A DNA stretch of 64,000 nucleotides. Source: Marinifilum fragile JCM 15579 (GTDB lineage: Bacteria > Bacteroidota > Bacteroidia > Bacteroidales > Marinifilaceae). Positions 17,401 to 26,556 of this stretch are shown here, in pieces (position 1 is the stretch's first letter; each line of letters opens with the position of its first letter). The stretch covers positions 35,554 to 99,553 of the forward strand of contig NZ_BAZX01000015.1 in NCBI RefSeq assembly GCF_001310955.1. The letters are read 5' to 3'. Below the pieces are notes generated by a model. That model was not told the origin of the DNA. It saw only the letters and a program-made list of their open reading frames with translations, and made no database searches. The position numbers were made by a program, and so were the translations under genes.

Positions 17401-17554
17401 GTTCAATGTTACAATTATTTGGTTAACAACAATCATTTTTTATTTCTCCTTGTACTTTGATGTACTGCGCAGATTCCTATTGCTAATTGAAATTTTATGG
17501 GTGACCATATTGCCTGAAGGAGATATCAGAATTAGAAGAAAACGTCAGAAATAA
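14486..17554 (+). CDS. ABCG-like ABC transporter (fused ATPase and permease) with a helical N-terminal domain
   Basis: Large inner-membrane protein of 1022 residues. The N-terminal 200 residues are helical and resemble a TerB-like domain. The ABC domain follows: Walker A GGSGTGKST near 279, signature LSGGQRKRL near 385, Walker B VLLVDEPTSGL near 407, with the ABCG-style helical insert and CNIHQPSSDIF. A linker has the cysteine pair ECLTC (about 494-498). About six membrane helices run from 580 to 770, then a long hydrophilic segment (about 800-950) and a last hydrophobic helix near 975-995. Substrate unknown. The order ATPase before permease is that of eukaryotic ABCG/White half transporters. 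Its leader CCAAACCTAGACT is typical for the phylum. Confidence 0.85.
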   Translation: MNESLLKALMRLFAIIVDEQKLGFETAARDVVEGWLQKQFSKEWTEKYLQDFERYLKDSHCDETGEVCFINKHPQVKDVCEKLVEEVEQEQKVWIMLQLLEFIDETEYTGYDELDLVKTVSKTFNIPKKEFELSRQFLIGDELSIPFNEHLLLIDNSEDWSHEVVKHIRSEKLRGRIFVLHLESTNTFLMKYFGEYNLFLNGHNIKVDRAYLLSYGSVIRSHRIDPIYYSQIASIYIEKKNLTDLRFIAKNIEFKFPGSNNGIYPVSLEMNSGQLVGVMGGSGTGKSTLLNVLNGNLSLRQGNIYINGYDLHLDKDKLEGVIGYVPQDDLLVEELTVYENLYFNAKLCFDGTSDKKIEEIINKTIEDFDLVEARNLKVGDPINKVLSGGQRKRLNIALELMREPSVLLVDEPTSGLSSMDSEKVMILLKRQVLKGKLVICNIHQPSSDIFKLLDKLIMMDQGGKVIYFGNPIDAVVYFKTQSHYVKANESECLTCGNVNSEQILRIVEARMMNEYGKQIRKRKRSSDDWYELYKENIEKKNKVHGSGRKKLIPKNFFSIPKRWEQLKIYLTRDFKAKLSNRQYMLITLLEAPLLAIILGYFTKYISGSESDHLDYVFAKNENIPSFIFMAVVVALFLGLIISAEEILHDRRMMKREKFLNLSRWSYLNSKVIIMLIISAIQSFLFVILATYILEIKGLTWEYWLILYTASSCANLIGLNLSAGLNSVVAVYVSIPFILVPQLLFSGVIVNFNKLHPAITTKKYVPIVGDLMTSRWAYEALVVEQFKNNQFEKQFFPYEKAMSESSFRSSFLIPAMQQSYKSWLKENNDKHYRVFKNELLKLSDIYAFPTDLEVTKRVLRDSSARVQTWLEHVKQAGWKEYKEQSNHRDQVYEEIIDELGDRKKIIEYKNTHHNEAIEQIVTNRREINKLIRYKDEFIQLKDPVFQTPISQNGRAQLFASQKRLGNYLIDTFWFNVTIIWLTTIIFYFSLYFDVLRRFLLLIEILWVTILPEGDIRIRRKRQK

Positions 17555-17569
17555 TAAAATATACCGGGG

Positions 17570-17588
17570 ATTAATCATGAATTAATCA
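17570..17588. promoter_or_regulatory. ATTAATC motif pair upstream of the GH92 gene
   Basis: Two direct ATTAATC copies with an 11-bp repeat distance. The 16-mer ATTAATCATGAATTAA at 17570-17585 recurs exactly at 20711-20726 before the GH47 gene. Likely a shared regulator site for the two mannosidase genes. Confidence 0.55.
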
Positions 17589-17658
17589 AAATCTTAACCA
17601 TTTAGGATTTTATTTGCAGGATATATGTAGAGATATAGTATCCTAAAGCAATTTATTC

Positions 17659-20600
17659 ATGAAAAAATTAATTACAATATTCCTTTTGTTGTTTATCACA
17701 TCTAGCCTTTTTGCGGATAAAAAGCAACTCATTCAGTATGTCGATCCCATGATTGGAACCGATGGTCATGCCCACACATTTCCGGGGGCAACTTTACCTT
17801 TTGGTATGGTGCAGCTAAGTCCAAGTAATGATTTTAAAGCTTGGGATTGGTGTTCGGGTTATCACTATAGCGATTCCATATTAAAAGGGTTTGCCCATAC
17901 CCATATTAGTGGAGCTGGTTTGGCTGGATTGGGTGATATTTTGTTGATGCCAACTTTAGGTGAAACAAAGATACAAGCGGGTTCAGAAGAAGATCCGGAT
18001 AGTGGATTTCGCTCCAGATTTTCTCATGAAAAAGAGAAAGCTTCTGCAGGCTATTATTCTGTTGTTCTGGATGATTACGATGTAAAAGTTGAATTGACTT
18101 GTACACCCAGAGTTGGGTTTCATAGATATACTTTCAATACTGCCGGGCAAGGAAATGTAATTCTTGATCCTACTCACAATATCATGGAAAATGTTCAGGC
18201 AACGGAAATTGAGATCTTATCGGATACGGAAATTAGAGGTTGGAAACACTGCAATGGTGAAGGAGGAGATAGAAAAGTGTATTTCTATGCAAATTTTTCA
18301 AAAGCATTCGAACAAAGTGGTGTTGCCATTGATGATCAAATTCAAACTGGTACAAAGAAAGCAACCGCCAAAAGAGTGAAAGGTTTCGTTAGTTTTGATG
18401 TGAATTCAGGAGAAAGCGTTGAAGTTAAGGTTGCACTTTCACACGTGAGTTATGAAGGAGCCAAAGCCAATTTCGATATTGAAGCAGAAGATATTTCATT
18501 TGATCAGACACTAAGCAAAGCTCAGAAACTTTGGGAAGATAAAATGAACAAGTTTCATATCGAAACGGATAAATTATCAGACAAGAGAAACTTCTACACT
18601 GCTCTTTATCATTCCATGATATCACCAAACTTGATTTCGGATGTTACCGGAGAATATATGGTGGAAGGAAAAAAATACCATTCTGATTTCGATCAATACA
18701 GCAACTTTTCTACTTGGGATACCTACCGTGCTGTTCATCCTTTAATGGCAATTGTGGAGCAAAAGAAAACCGTTGATTTTGTGAATTCGCTCTCATCAAG
18801 ATACACCGATTCAAAAGTTGGTTTGCCAGTATGGGAATGCCTTGGGCACGATAATGTTTGTATGATAGGATACAGCACCGTTTCGGTTATGTCTGATGCC
18901 ATATTGAAAGATATTGAGGGAATCGACAATCAGGCTGCCTATGATGCGATGAAAGCAGCAGCTTTTAATCTGGAAAAGCATAGTAATAGTTACGATGTAA
19001 ATGGAATGAACTTTTATATCGATATGGATTTTGTTCCGGGTGAAATTGGAAGTTCTGTTTCGAAAACAACTGAATACAATTACTATGATTGGTGTTTGAG
19101 TCAGGTGGCTCATAAACTAGGAAAGACTGAAGACTCCTACCTTTTCCAGCAAAGATCGAAAGGATATCGTAATTTATTTGATGAAAAATCAGGCTACCTT
19201 TTGCCTAAACTGCAGAATGGTAAATTGGTGAATGTGGACAAAAGCAAGTGGGATGGATTGGTGAAGAACTATGTGTCGGGTAACATTTGGGGATACTCTT
19301 CTTATGTGCCTCACGATATGACTTACTTAATGCAATTGCACGGAGGCAAGGGGAAGTTTGCATCTTGGCTGGATGAAATCTTTGCTGATGATTCTGAAAT
19401 TGGAGGTTCACAGCATGTAGACATTTCTGGTTTTATTGGGAAATATGGTCATGGAGATGAACCATCCCATCAGATGCCTTACTTGTATGTTTATGCTGGT
19501 CAGCCATGGAAAACTCAGAAGTTGGTAAGAGAAATTCTTCCTCGCTTTTATCATGATCATCCTGCAGGCCTGGATAATAATGATGATTTGGGTCAAATGT
19601 CATCCTGGTATATTTTTGGATCTTTGGGATTTTATCCTGTTTGTCCGGGTAGTAACCAGTATCAAATTGGATCTCCAGCCTATCAAAAAGCAAGTATTAA
19701 TCTTGAGAATGGTAAGGTATTTACAGTTGTAGCCCATGACAATTCCGAAAAGAACATTTTCATTCAATCGGCAAAACTAAATGGAAAAGAATTTACCAAA
19801 CCATTTATTACTTACGATCAAATTAAAAATGGAGGTGAGCTGGTTTTCGAAATGGGCAGTAAACCGAATAAATCATGGGGGAATTCAAAAGCTGATTTGA
19901 ATGAACTAAATGGTATGAAAATCTCAAAGGAGTACAAGTTGCACGAAGAGAAACAGGTTCTAATGCCTTACGTTAATGATATTGCTTTTAGTTTTGAGAA
20001 GAGTAAAATGGTAGAATTGCTTTGTGGTACAAATGGGGCCGAAATCAGATATACAATGGATGGTTCTGAACCCAATGCGAATTCTGAGAAATATAAGAAA
20101 CCAGTAGTGATTAGTAAGGATGCTACTATTAATGCTAAAGCATTCAAAGCTGGGCTAAAGGAGAGTGGAAGTTTACAGTTGCATTACCTAAAAGGAATTC
20201 CATTTAACTCCCAAACAGGCTATCCAAAAGTTAAGGTTGAAGGCAAAGATATTGGTTATGGTGAAAAATCAGGAGCTCAACTCATAGATGGCGGCTTTGG
20301 CTCAACAACCTTTAATGATGGATTTTGGACGGGTATAGACTTGAAAGATCTAGATGTTGATATTGATCTGGGGGAATCCAGAACCATTTGTGAAGTAAAA
20401 CCTGGAATTCTAATTTATCCAGGAGCATGGATCTTTAATCCGGATGAAATCGAAGTATATGTTTCAAATGATCAAAAGAACTACCGACTGGTAAAAAATA
20501 TAAACTTGGAATCTCCAAAAGATGAGCGCAGATATGTAACAAGACCTGCGATTGAATTTCCATCGGTTAATTGCCGTTACTTAAGAATAACATTCAAAAA

Positions 20601-20676
20601 CGGACCAATACCAGATTGGCACATGGCGGGAGGTCGAAAGCATTGGATTTTTGTTGACGAAATTCTAATCAATTAA
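17659..20676 (+). CDS. GH92 family alpha-mannosidase with C-terminal accessory domains
   Basis: Secreted glycosidase of 1005 residues (signal peptide 1-19, cleavage after SLFA). The GH92 catalytic module covers about 25-750: start YVDPMIGTDGHAHTFPGATLPFGMVQLSP, the catalytic-acid region GHGDEPSHQMPYLY and the DDLGQMSSWYIFGSLGFYPVCPG signature are visible. GH92 enzymes are calcium-dependent, inverting exo-alpha-mannosidases, mostly alpha-1,2. A chitobiase C-terminal-like segment (EIRYTMDGSEPN, about 790-850) and a discoidin-like F5/8C domain (about 870-1005) probably help bind glycans. Paired with the GH47 gene downstream through a shared motif. Confidence 0.95.
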   Translation: MKKLITIFLLLFITSSLFADKKQLIQYVDPMIGTDGHAHTFPGATLPFGMVQLSPSNDFKAWDWCSGYHYSDSILKGFAHTHISGAGLAGLGDILLMPTLGETKIQAGSEEDPDSGFRSRFSHEKEKASAGYYSVVLDDYDVKVELTCTPRVGFHRYTFNTAGQGNVILDPTHNIMENVQATEIEILSDTEIRGWKHCNGEGGDRKVYFYANFSKAFEQSGVAIDDQIQTGTKKATAKRVKGFVSFDVNSGESVEVKVALSHVSYEGAKANFDIEAEDISFDQTLSKAQKLWEDKMNKFHIETDKLSDKRNFYTALYHSMISPNLISDVTGEYMVEGKKYHSDFDQYSNFSTWDTYRAVHPLMAIVEQKKTVDFVNSLSSRYTDSKVGLPVWECLGHDNVCMIGYSTVSVMSDAILKDIEGIDNQAAYDAMKAAAFNLEKHSNSYDVNGMNFYIDMDFVPGEIGSSVSKTTEYNYYDWCLSQVAHKLGKTEDSYLFQQRSKGYRNLFDEKSGYLLPKLQNGKLVNVDKSKWDGLVKNYVSGNIWGYSSYVPHDMTYLMQLHGGKGKFASWLDEIFADDSEIGGSQHVDISGFIGKYGHGDEPSHQMPYLYVYAGQPWKTQKLVREILPRFYHDHPAGLDNNDDLGQMSSWYIFGSLGFYPVCPGSNQYQIGSPAYQKASINLENGKVFTVVAHDNSEKNIFIQSAKLNGKEFTKPFITYDQIKNGGELVFEMGSKPNKSWGNSKADLNELNGMKISKEYKLHEEKQVLMPYVNDIAFSFEKSKMVELLCGTNGAEIRYTMDGSEPNANSEKYKKPVVISKDATINAKAFKAGLKESGSLQLHYLKGIPFNSQTGYPKVKVEGKDIGYGEKSGAQLIDGGFGSTTFNDGFWTGIDLKDLDVDIDLGESRTICEVKPGILIYPGAWIFNPDEIEVYVSNDQKNYRLVKNINLESPKDERRYVTRPAIEFPSVNCRYLRITFKNGPIPDWHMAGGRKHWIFVDEILIN

Positions 20677-20740
20677 TCTTTTTTACATGGATTAATCAGA
20701 TTTTTAGTGAATTAATCATGAATTAAATAAGATTTAATCG
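20672..20740. promoter_or_regulatory. Cluster of ATTAATC motifs upstream of the GH47 gene
   Basis: ATTAATC occurs at 20672, 20691 and 20711, spaced 19-20 bp apart, followed by GATTTAATCGAT near 20731. The third lies in ATTAATCATGAATTAA, identical to the site before GH92. The spacing of about two helical turns suggests a dimeric or repeated regulator; the protein is not in the window. Confidence 0.55.
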
Positions 20741-20811
20741 ATTGACTTTACTTTGTGATTTCATTAAGCAAATGAGATTTAAATCCTCAGAACAAAGAAA
20801 ACCTGTATATC

Positions 20812-22242
20812 ATGAAAAAACGAAGTTGTTTGTTGCTTGGTTTGATTATAGTTCTTGCTGCATGTCAGCCCAAGCAAAGCAAAAAGGAGCCGGTGAAAAT
20901 TAGTCCTTTGGCCGAGGAAGTGAAAAAAGAATTTGTGCGTACCTGGGATGCTTATAAAAAGTATGCATGGGGGCATGATGTGTTGTTGCCATTGTCTAAA
21001 TCATATCAGGATTGGTATGAAGAATCATTGCATATTTCCCCAATTGATGCCTATAGTACCATGAAGGTAATGGGGCTTGATGAACAAGCAAAAGAGGTTG
21101 AAAATTATGTGATTGACTTTATTAATTGGGATAAGGATTTGTTTGTAAAAACCTTTGAGGTAAACATTAGAATCATGGGAGGATTGCTTGCCATGTATGA
21201 GTACACTTACGATCCTAAAATTTTGTTGAAAGCAGAGGATTTTGGGAAAAGAATGTTGAAAGCATTTGATTCACCAACCGGTTTGCCTTATTACTGGGTA
21301 AATCTGAAAACCGGCGAAACCAAAGGAACTAAAATCAATTTGGCCGAAGCTGCTTCGTATATGTTCGAGCTAGGGATTTTGAGTTACTATACTGGCAATC
21401 CTGTTTACTATCAAACTGCAAAGAAAGCTAATATGGCCATCTGGGAAAGAAGATCAAAGCTTAATTTGGTTGCTGATTTAATTGATGTTGAAACAGGAGA
21501 ATGGTTGAACGATCATTCGCACATTTGTGCAGGAGCTGATTCATACTATGAGTACTTGTATAAAAGTATGTTATTGTTTGGCGACAAGGATTCACAGAAA
21601 ATGTGGGATGTAAGTATTAAGGCCATTAACAAATATGTTGCGGAAGAAGATGAGAAAAGTTTATGGTATGGTCGTGTGAATATGCATACTGCCGAGCGTG
21701 ATTGTATCGATCCACATTCAGGTCGTCAGTTTGCTAGTGTAGTAACTCTTTACGATGCATTCTTCCAATCGATTCTTGCATTGGATGGGGATTTAAGAAG
21801 AGCTGAAAAAACTCAGGATACATGGAACAACCTATGGAATAAGTATGGATTGGAGCCAATGATTTACGATTATAAAGATAGTGAGCCAACCTATCCTGTA
21901 TATGATTTGAATCCTGAAATTATCGAATCGGCTTATTACTTGTTCCACATTACCGGGAAGCAAAAATATTACGATATGGCGGAGAAGTATTGGTCAGATA
22001 TTAAAAAATACTGTAGAACTGAGATTGCATTCTCGTCGGTTGAAGATGTTAGAACCATGAAGAAAAAAGATTACATGCCAACATTCTTTTTTGCAGAAAC
22101 ATTTAAATATCTGTATCTAACATTTACCGAAGAAACAGGAGAATTTAATTTGGATAACTATGTTTTTAATACTGAAGCGCATCCATTTCCTAAAAAATCG
22201 TTTGAACCAGAGAAGGTAAAGAAGAACCTGGGATTGGAATAA
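20812..22242 (+). CDS. GH47 family alpha-1,2-mannosidase, lipoprotein
   Basis: Class I alpha-mannosidase of 476 residues anchored by the lipobox LAAC (Cys18). GH47 hallmarks are present: RTWDAYKKYAWGHDVLLP near the start, IMGGLLAMYEYT, GADSYYEYLYKSM, the motif NPEIIESAYYLFHITG that carries the catalytic glutamate, and the C-terminal FNTEAHPFP whose Thr coordinates calcium. GH47 enzymes trim alpha-1,2-mannose and are commoner in eukaryotes than bacteria. With the GH92 protein it likely degrades yeast mannan or high-mannose N-glycans. No susC/susD is present in the window. Confidence 0.9.
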   Translation: MKKRSCLLLGLIIVLAACQPKQSKKEPVKISPLAEEVKKEFVRTWDAYKKYAWGHDVLLPLSKSYQDWYEESLHISPIDAYSTMKVMGLDEQAKEVENYVIDFINWDKDLFVKTFEVNIRIMGGLLAMYEYTYDPKILLKAEDFGKRMLKAFDSPTGLPYYWVNLKTGETKGTKINLAEAASYMFELGILSYYTGNPVYYQTAKKANMAIWERRSKLNLVADLIDVETGEWLNDHSHICAGADSYYEYLYKSMLLFGDKDSQKMWDVSIKAINKYVAEEDEKSLWYGRVNMHTAERDCIDPHSGRQFASVVTLYDAFFQSILALDGDLRRAEKTQDTWNNLWNKYGLEPMIYDYKDSEPTYPVYDLNPEIIESAYYLFHITGKQKYYDMAEKYWSDIKKYCRTEIAFSSVEDVRTMKKKDYMPTFFFAETFKYLYLTFTEETGEFNLDNYVFNTEAHPFPKKSFEPEKVKKNLGLE

Positions 22243-22266
22243 AACTTTGAAATTAGATTTTTATTT

Positions 22267-22297
22267 GGGGCTGTATAGATATGCAGCCCCATTCTTT
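22267..22297. terminator. Terminator between GH47 and peroxiredoxin genes
   Basis: Stem GGGGCTG / CAGCCCC with a TATAGATATG loop followed by ATTCTTTTT, between convergent genes. It serves the GH47 gene and may serve the minus strand as well. Confidence 0.75.
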
Positions 22298-22878
22298 TTA
22301 CAAATGCTGCAAGATATCTTTAGCATTTGATCTTTTTTTGTAATCAGGATCATATTGAACATACTTCACTTTACCATCTTTTCCTATGATATAGGTTGCC
22401 GGTACAGGCAATAATTGGTCATTATTGCCATTCGAAACGCTAAGATCTACACCATAGTTTTTGTATTTTTTTTGCAAGTCCTCGGGTAACATAAATTCAA
22501 CACCAAATTTCTTCATGATTTTGCTGTTTTCATCATACAATACTGGATATTCTGCATTTGTTTTTTCAATGGTTTTATCCACATTAATAGGAATTTCAGG
22601 CGAAACTGCTACCAACTGAGCACCAGCTTTTTTGAATTTATCAACATTTTCCTGTAAGTGTGAAAGGTGTTTGTTACAGTATGGACACCATTCTCCACGA
22701 TAAAATACTACGATTAATTGTTCTTTTTTTAGGATATCAGAACTTTTAACGAGATTTCCATTTTGATCTTTGGCTTCAAACATAGGTGCTTTATCGCCAA
22801 CTTTAATGGTACTTGTTTCTCTTTGGGCATAGCGTTAAGACTAACCAGTAATATTAATAATCCTATTATTCTTTTCAT
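22298..22878 (-). pseudogene. AhpC/TSA-type peroxiredoxin or thiol-disulfide protein, frameshifted in its signal peptide
   Basis: The downstream frame (22298-22783 and open upstream to about 22830) encodes TIKVGDKAPMFEAKDQNG, VVFYRGEWCPYC and VPATYIIGKDGKVKYVQ. This is an AhpC/TSA fold with the cysteine pair CPYC. The ATG at 22878 encodes MKRIIGLLILLVSLNA in another frame; one extra T near 22831 would join them as a normal signal peptide ending AYAQ. The protein would be an exported antioxidant or thiol reductase. As written, translation must use the internal ATG (22783), losing the signal. Lesion or assembly error. Confidence 0.82.
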
Positions 22879-23042
22879 GATATAATACTTTAAAAATAAA
22901 ACACAAAATAGTCTTTTATTTTCACTCTTTTTTAATGTCTTTGATCATGAAAGAGTTAAAGATTTGTTAATGGCTTGATTTTAGAAATGGGAATAAGGTT
23001 GTTTTGCACCAATAATTAATAATCGGTATTAATTTATGCAAT

Positions 23043-23072
23043 AAAAAAATCCCTCACCAAAGGCAAGGGATA
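23043..23072 (-). terminator. Rho-independent terminator of the OsmC gene
   Basis: On the minus strand TCCCTTGCC TTTG GTGAGGGA followed by T7, about 25 bp after the OsmC stop. Confidence 0.75.
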
Positions 23073-23096
23073 TTAATATTGTGATACAGACTGTGC

Positions 23097-23510
23097 TTAT
23101 GCGTTCTGCATTTTTTCAATCTTATAAGTGGTGTTTACACCTGCTTGGTGGAATAGTACTCCTACAGGACATATCTTTAAGGTCTGCTGAAGGCATTTTT
23201 CAATTTTCTCGTCACTAGCTTCAGAATCAATTTTTAACTCAACTTCAACATCTGTAAAAGTTGGAGCTCCATCTTTTTGAGATCCGATCGTGTCTACAAC
23301 CAATGCTTCGAATTCAATGCGCATTTTCTTCGCTACAAGGTTAAAGATTGTGTTCACACAACCAGAATAGCTCATTAAACATACTTCGAATGCTGTTGCA
23401 CCAAGATCTTCTCCACCTTTTGCTTCTGGTAAATCAATTGTGATTTCATGACCTCTGTTGTCTGTAATTACCGATGACATTCCTTTTGTCCAAGTAGTTG
23501 TTGCTTTCAT
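23097..23510 (-). CDS. OsmC-family protein
   Basis: Cytoplasmic OsmC/Ohr-like protein of 137 residues. The two conserved cysteines are at 51 (LMSYSGC) and 114 (LKICPVG), as needed for organic hydroperoxide or related thiol chemistry. The beta-strand start TTTWTKGMSSVITDNRGHEI and the GGEDLGATAFEVCLMSY helix fit the family. The closest group is YhfA/general OsmC rather than Ohr (inference). It lies near a peroxiredoxin gene on the same strand with its own terminator. Confidence 0.9.
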   Translation of the reverse strand: MKATTTWTKGMSSVITDNRGHEITIDLPEAKGGEDLGATAFEVCLMSYSGCVNTIFNLVAKKMRIEFEALVVDTIGSQKDGAPTFTDVEVELKIDSEASDEKIEKCLQQTLKICPVGVLFHQAGVNTTYKIEKMQNA

Positions 23511-23759
23511 ATGATAATATTTTCTAATGTTTTTTGAATTTCAGTTGGCAAATATATATAAATATCCAGATATATCAGGTTTAACTAGTGTTAAATTGAG
23601 TTAATCGGAAAATGTTTCAGAGAAGGTTTTAATAATATGTCAAATTGACTGAGCGACTGTATGATATGCGGACATTATTTCAGTTTTTTGGCAATGGCAA
23701 GTTATTTGAAATCCAATTGACGGATTTTAAACAGAGAAAAAGAATAAATATCATAGAAT

Positions 23760-26351
23760 ATGAACTTTAATAATTTCACAATTAAATCGCAGCAGGCAAT
23801 CGAGAAAGCATTTCAGATTGCTCAAGGAAATCAGCAGCAGGCTATCGAAACAGCTCACTTGTTGAAAGGGATTTTTTCGGAGGGAGAGAATGTTGCTGGT
23901 TTCTTGATGAATAAACTTGGAGTGAATGTCCAAAACTTTAATATGGTATTGGATAAGATTCTGGAATCATTGCCTAAGGTTAGTGGTGGAGAGCCATATT
24001 TATCGAGAGAAGCAAGTGCTGTTTTACAGGAATCTGTTGGTGTATCAAGCAAAATGGGCGACCAGTTTGTTAGCATCGAGCATATTTTATTGGCACTTGT
24101 AAAAGGTAGAGATCAAATTGCACAGTTATTTAAGGATAATGGAGTGTCGGAGAAGGAACTTACTGCAGCCATTAAAGATTTGAGAAAAGGAGCTAAGGTT
24201 GATTCACAAACGGCTGAAGATACTTTTAATTCCTTGAGTCGATTTGCCGTTGATTTGAATGATAGGGCAAGAAATGGAAAACTCGATCCGGTAATTGGGA
24301 GAGATGAGGAGATTAGAAGAATTCTTCAAATTCTTTCGCGAAGAACCAAGAATAATCCAATTCTGATTGGGGAACCAGGAGTTGGTAAGACTGCCATTGC
24401 TGAAGGTTTGGCACATAGAATTATAAAGGGTGATGTGCCGGATAATTTGAAAAGTAAAAAGATCTTTTCGCTTGATATGGGGGCTTTGATAGCTGGTGCC
24501 AAATACAAAGGTGAATTCGAGGAGCGACTAAAATCAGTAGTGAAAGAGGTGGTAGAATCGGATGGTGAAATTGTACTCTTTATAGATGAAATTCATACTT
24601 TGGTGGGAGCAGGAAAAAGCGAAGGAGCAATGGATGCTGCCAACATCTTAAAACCAGCATTGGCTCGTGGCGATTTGCGTGCCATTGGCGCAACTACTTT
24701 AAACGAATACCAAAAATATTTCGAGAAAGACAAGGCTTTAGAGCGTAGGTTTCAGAAAGTGATGGTTGATGAGCCTGATACACTTAGCGCGATTTCAATC
24801 CTTCGCGGATTGAAGGAACGTTACGAAAATCACCATAAGGTTCAAATTCGCGATGAGGCTATTATTGCGGCTGTTGAGCTATCGCAACGATACATTTCGG
24901 ATCGTTTCCTTCCGGATAAAGCAATTGACTTGATAGATGAAGCAGCTGCCAAACTTCGTTTGGAAATGAATTCATTACCAGAGGAACTCGATGAGATTGA
25001 AAGAAAGATCAAGCAGTTGGAAATTGAAAAGTTGGCTATTCAACGAGAAGGTGATTCGAAAAAGCAGGATGAATTGGCGCGTGAAATTGCTGAGCTAAAT
25101 GATGAAAGATTGAAGTATCGTGCCAAGTGGGAAGCAGAGCGTGAGGTGATTGATGGTATTCAGAAGAATAAGGAGTTGTTGGAATCTTTGAAGTATGATG
25201 CTGAAAAAGCAGAGCGTGAAGGTGATTATGGAAGAGTCGCAGAAATCCGCTACGGAAAGCTTAAAGAGGTTGAAGAAGAAATTGAAGCTCTGAACGAAAA
25301 GTTAAAACAAAACCAGAAATCTGATGCCTTAATCAAAGAAGAAGTGATGAATGATGATATTGCTGAGGTTGTATCACGATGGACAGGTATTCCTGTGAAT
25401 AGAATGCTGAAAAGTGAACGCCAGAAGTTAATGTCGTTAGAAGAGGAATTACACAAACGAGTTGTTGGACAAGATGAAGGAATTTCGGCTGTAGCCGATG
25501 CCGTAAGGAGAAGTCGTGCAGGTTTGCAGGACGCAAAAAGACCGATTGGTTCATTTATTTTCTTGGGTACAACTGGTGTTGGTAAAACAGAGTTGGCTAA
25601 GGCTTTGGCTGAATTTCTATTCGATGATGAGAACCAGATGACTCGAATTGACATGTCGGAGTACCAGGAAAGACATTCGGTTTCACGTTTGATTGGAGCA
25701 CCTCCTGGGTATGTTGGCTATGATGAGGGTGGCCAGTTAACAGAAGCTGTTCGCAGAAAACCATACTCAGTTGTTCTTTTAGATGAAATTGAAAAAGCTC
25801 ATCCTGATGTTTTCAATATCCTGCTTCAGGTATTAGATGATGGTAGGTTAACAGACAATAAAGGAAGGGTAGTTGACTTTAAGAATACCATTGTGATCAT
25901 GACCTCAAATGTTGGTTCTCATCTGATTCAGGAAAAAATCGAAAAGATGAATGAGAGCAATAAAGGAGAAATGCTATGGCAAGCTAGGAATGAAGTCTTA
26001 GAGCTTTTGAAAAAGAGTATTCGACCTGAGTTTTTAAATAGAATTGATGAAACGATAGTATTTACTCCTTTAGATAGAGAGGAAGTAAAGCGAATTGTTG
26101 GCTTGCAGTTTAAGTCAGTTCAGCAGATGCTTTCCAAGAATGATATTAGCATTGATTTAAGTGAATCGGCTGTGGAATATCTTGGAAACCTGGGATTTGA
26201 TCCGCAATTTGGAGCTAGACCAATTAAGCGAGTGTTGCAAAAGCAAGTATTAAATGAACTGTCAAAACAGATACTGTCCGAAAACATTACAGCCAACCAA
26301 AAAATATTGGTGGATGTACAAGATGGAAGCCTTGTATTTAGGAATGTTTAG
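23760..26351 (+). CDS. clpB: ATP-dependent disaggregase ClpB
   Basis: Hsp100 chaperone of 863 residues, the usual ClpB length. The N-terminal domain has [20 protein letters not shown]. The first AAA+ module has Walker [10 protein letters not shown] near 203-211 and [11 protein letters not shown]. The coiled-coil middle domain (about 405-525) distinguishes ClpB from ClpA and ClpC. The second module has GTTGVGKTE near 603-611 and the pore loop [13 protein letters not shown]. It works with DnaK to rescue aggregated proteins. Single gene with its own terminator; no CIRCE element was seen in the 250-bp upstream region. Confidence 0.98.
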   Translation: MNFNNFTIKSQQAIEKAFQIAQGNQQQAIETAHLLKGIFSEGENVAGFLMNKLGVNVQNFNMVLDKILESLPKVSGGEPYLSREASAVLQESVGVSSKMGDQFVSIEHILLALVKGRDQIAQLFKDNGVSEKELTAAIKDLRKGAKVDSQTAEDTFNSLSRFAVDLNDRARNGKLDPVIGRDEEIRRILQILSRRTKNNPILIGEPGVGKTAIAEGLAHRIIKGDVPDNLKSKKIFSLDMGALIAGAKYKGEFEERLKSVVKEVVESDGEIVLFIDEIHTLVGAGKSEGAMDAANILKPALARGDLRAIGATTLNEYQKYFEKDKALERRFQKVMVDEPDTLSAISILRGLKERYENHHKVQIRDEAIIAAVELSQRYISDRFLPDKAIDLIDEAAAKLRLEMNSLPEELDEIERKIKQLEIEKLAIQREGDSKKQDELAREIAELNDERLKYRAKWEAEREVIDGIQKNKELLESLKYDAEKAEREGDYGRVAEIRYGKLKEVEEEIEALNEKLKQNQKSDALIKEEVMNDDIAEVVSRWTGIPVNRMLKSERQKLMSLEEELHKRVVGQDEGISAVADAVRRSRAGLQDAKRPIGSFIFLGTTGVGKTELAKALAEFLFDDENQMTRIDMSEYQERHSVSRLIGAPPGYVGYDEGGQLTEAVRRKPYSVVLLDEIEKAHPDVFNILLQVLDDGRLTDNKGRVVDFKNTIVIMTSNVGSHLIQEKIEKMNESNKGEMLWQARNEVLELLKKSIRPEFLNRIDETIVFTPLDREEVKRIVGLQFKSVQQMLSKNDISIDLSESAVEYLGNLGFDPQFGARPIKRVLQKQVLNELSKQILSENITANQKILVDVQDGSLVFRNV

Positions 26352-26385
26352 CAATTTCATTGAATAAAAAAACTTTAATTAATGG

Positions 26386-26415
26386 AAAGCTCATCTACAA
26401 GGTGAGCTTTTTTGT
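26386..26415 (+). terminator. Rho-independent terminator of clpB
   Basis: AAAGCTCA / TGAGCTTT stem with a TCTACAAGG loop followed by a T run, 35 bp after the clpB stop. Confidence 0.82.
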
Positions 26416-26556
26416 TTAAGAAATATCATGTAAAAAAACAGGTTTCACGGTGTAGAAATCGCCTTAATCGAAAACGAACATAAAAATAATAACGCTTTCA
26501 ATTTTAAATTATACTTTGGTCCTTGAATTAGAAAATCAATTAAACCAAATTACTTT

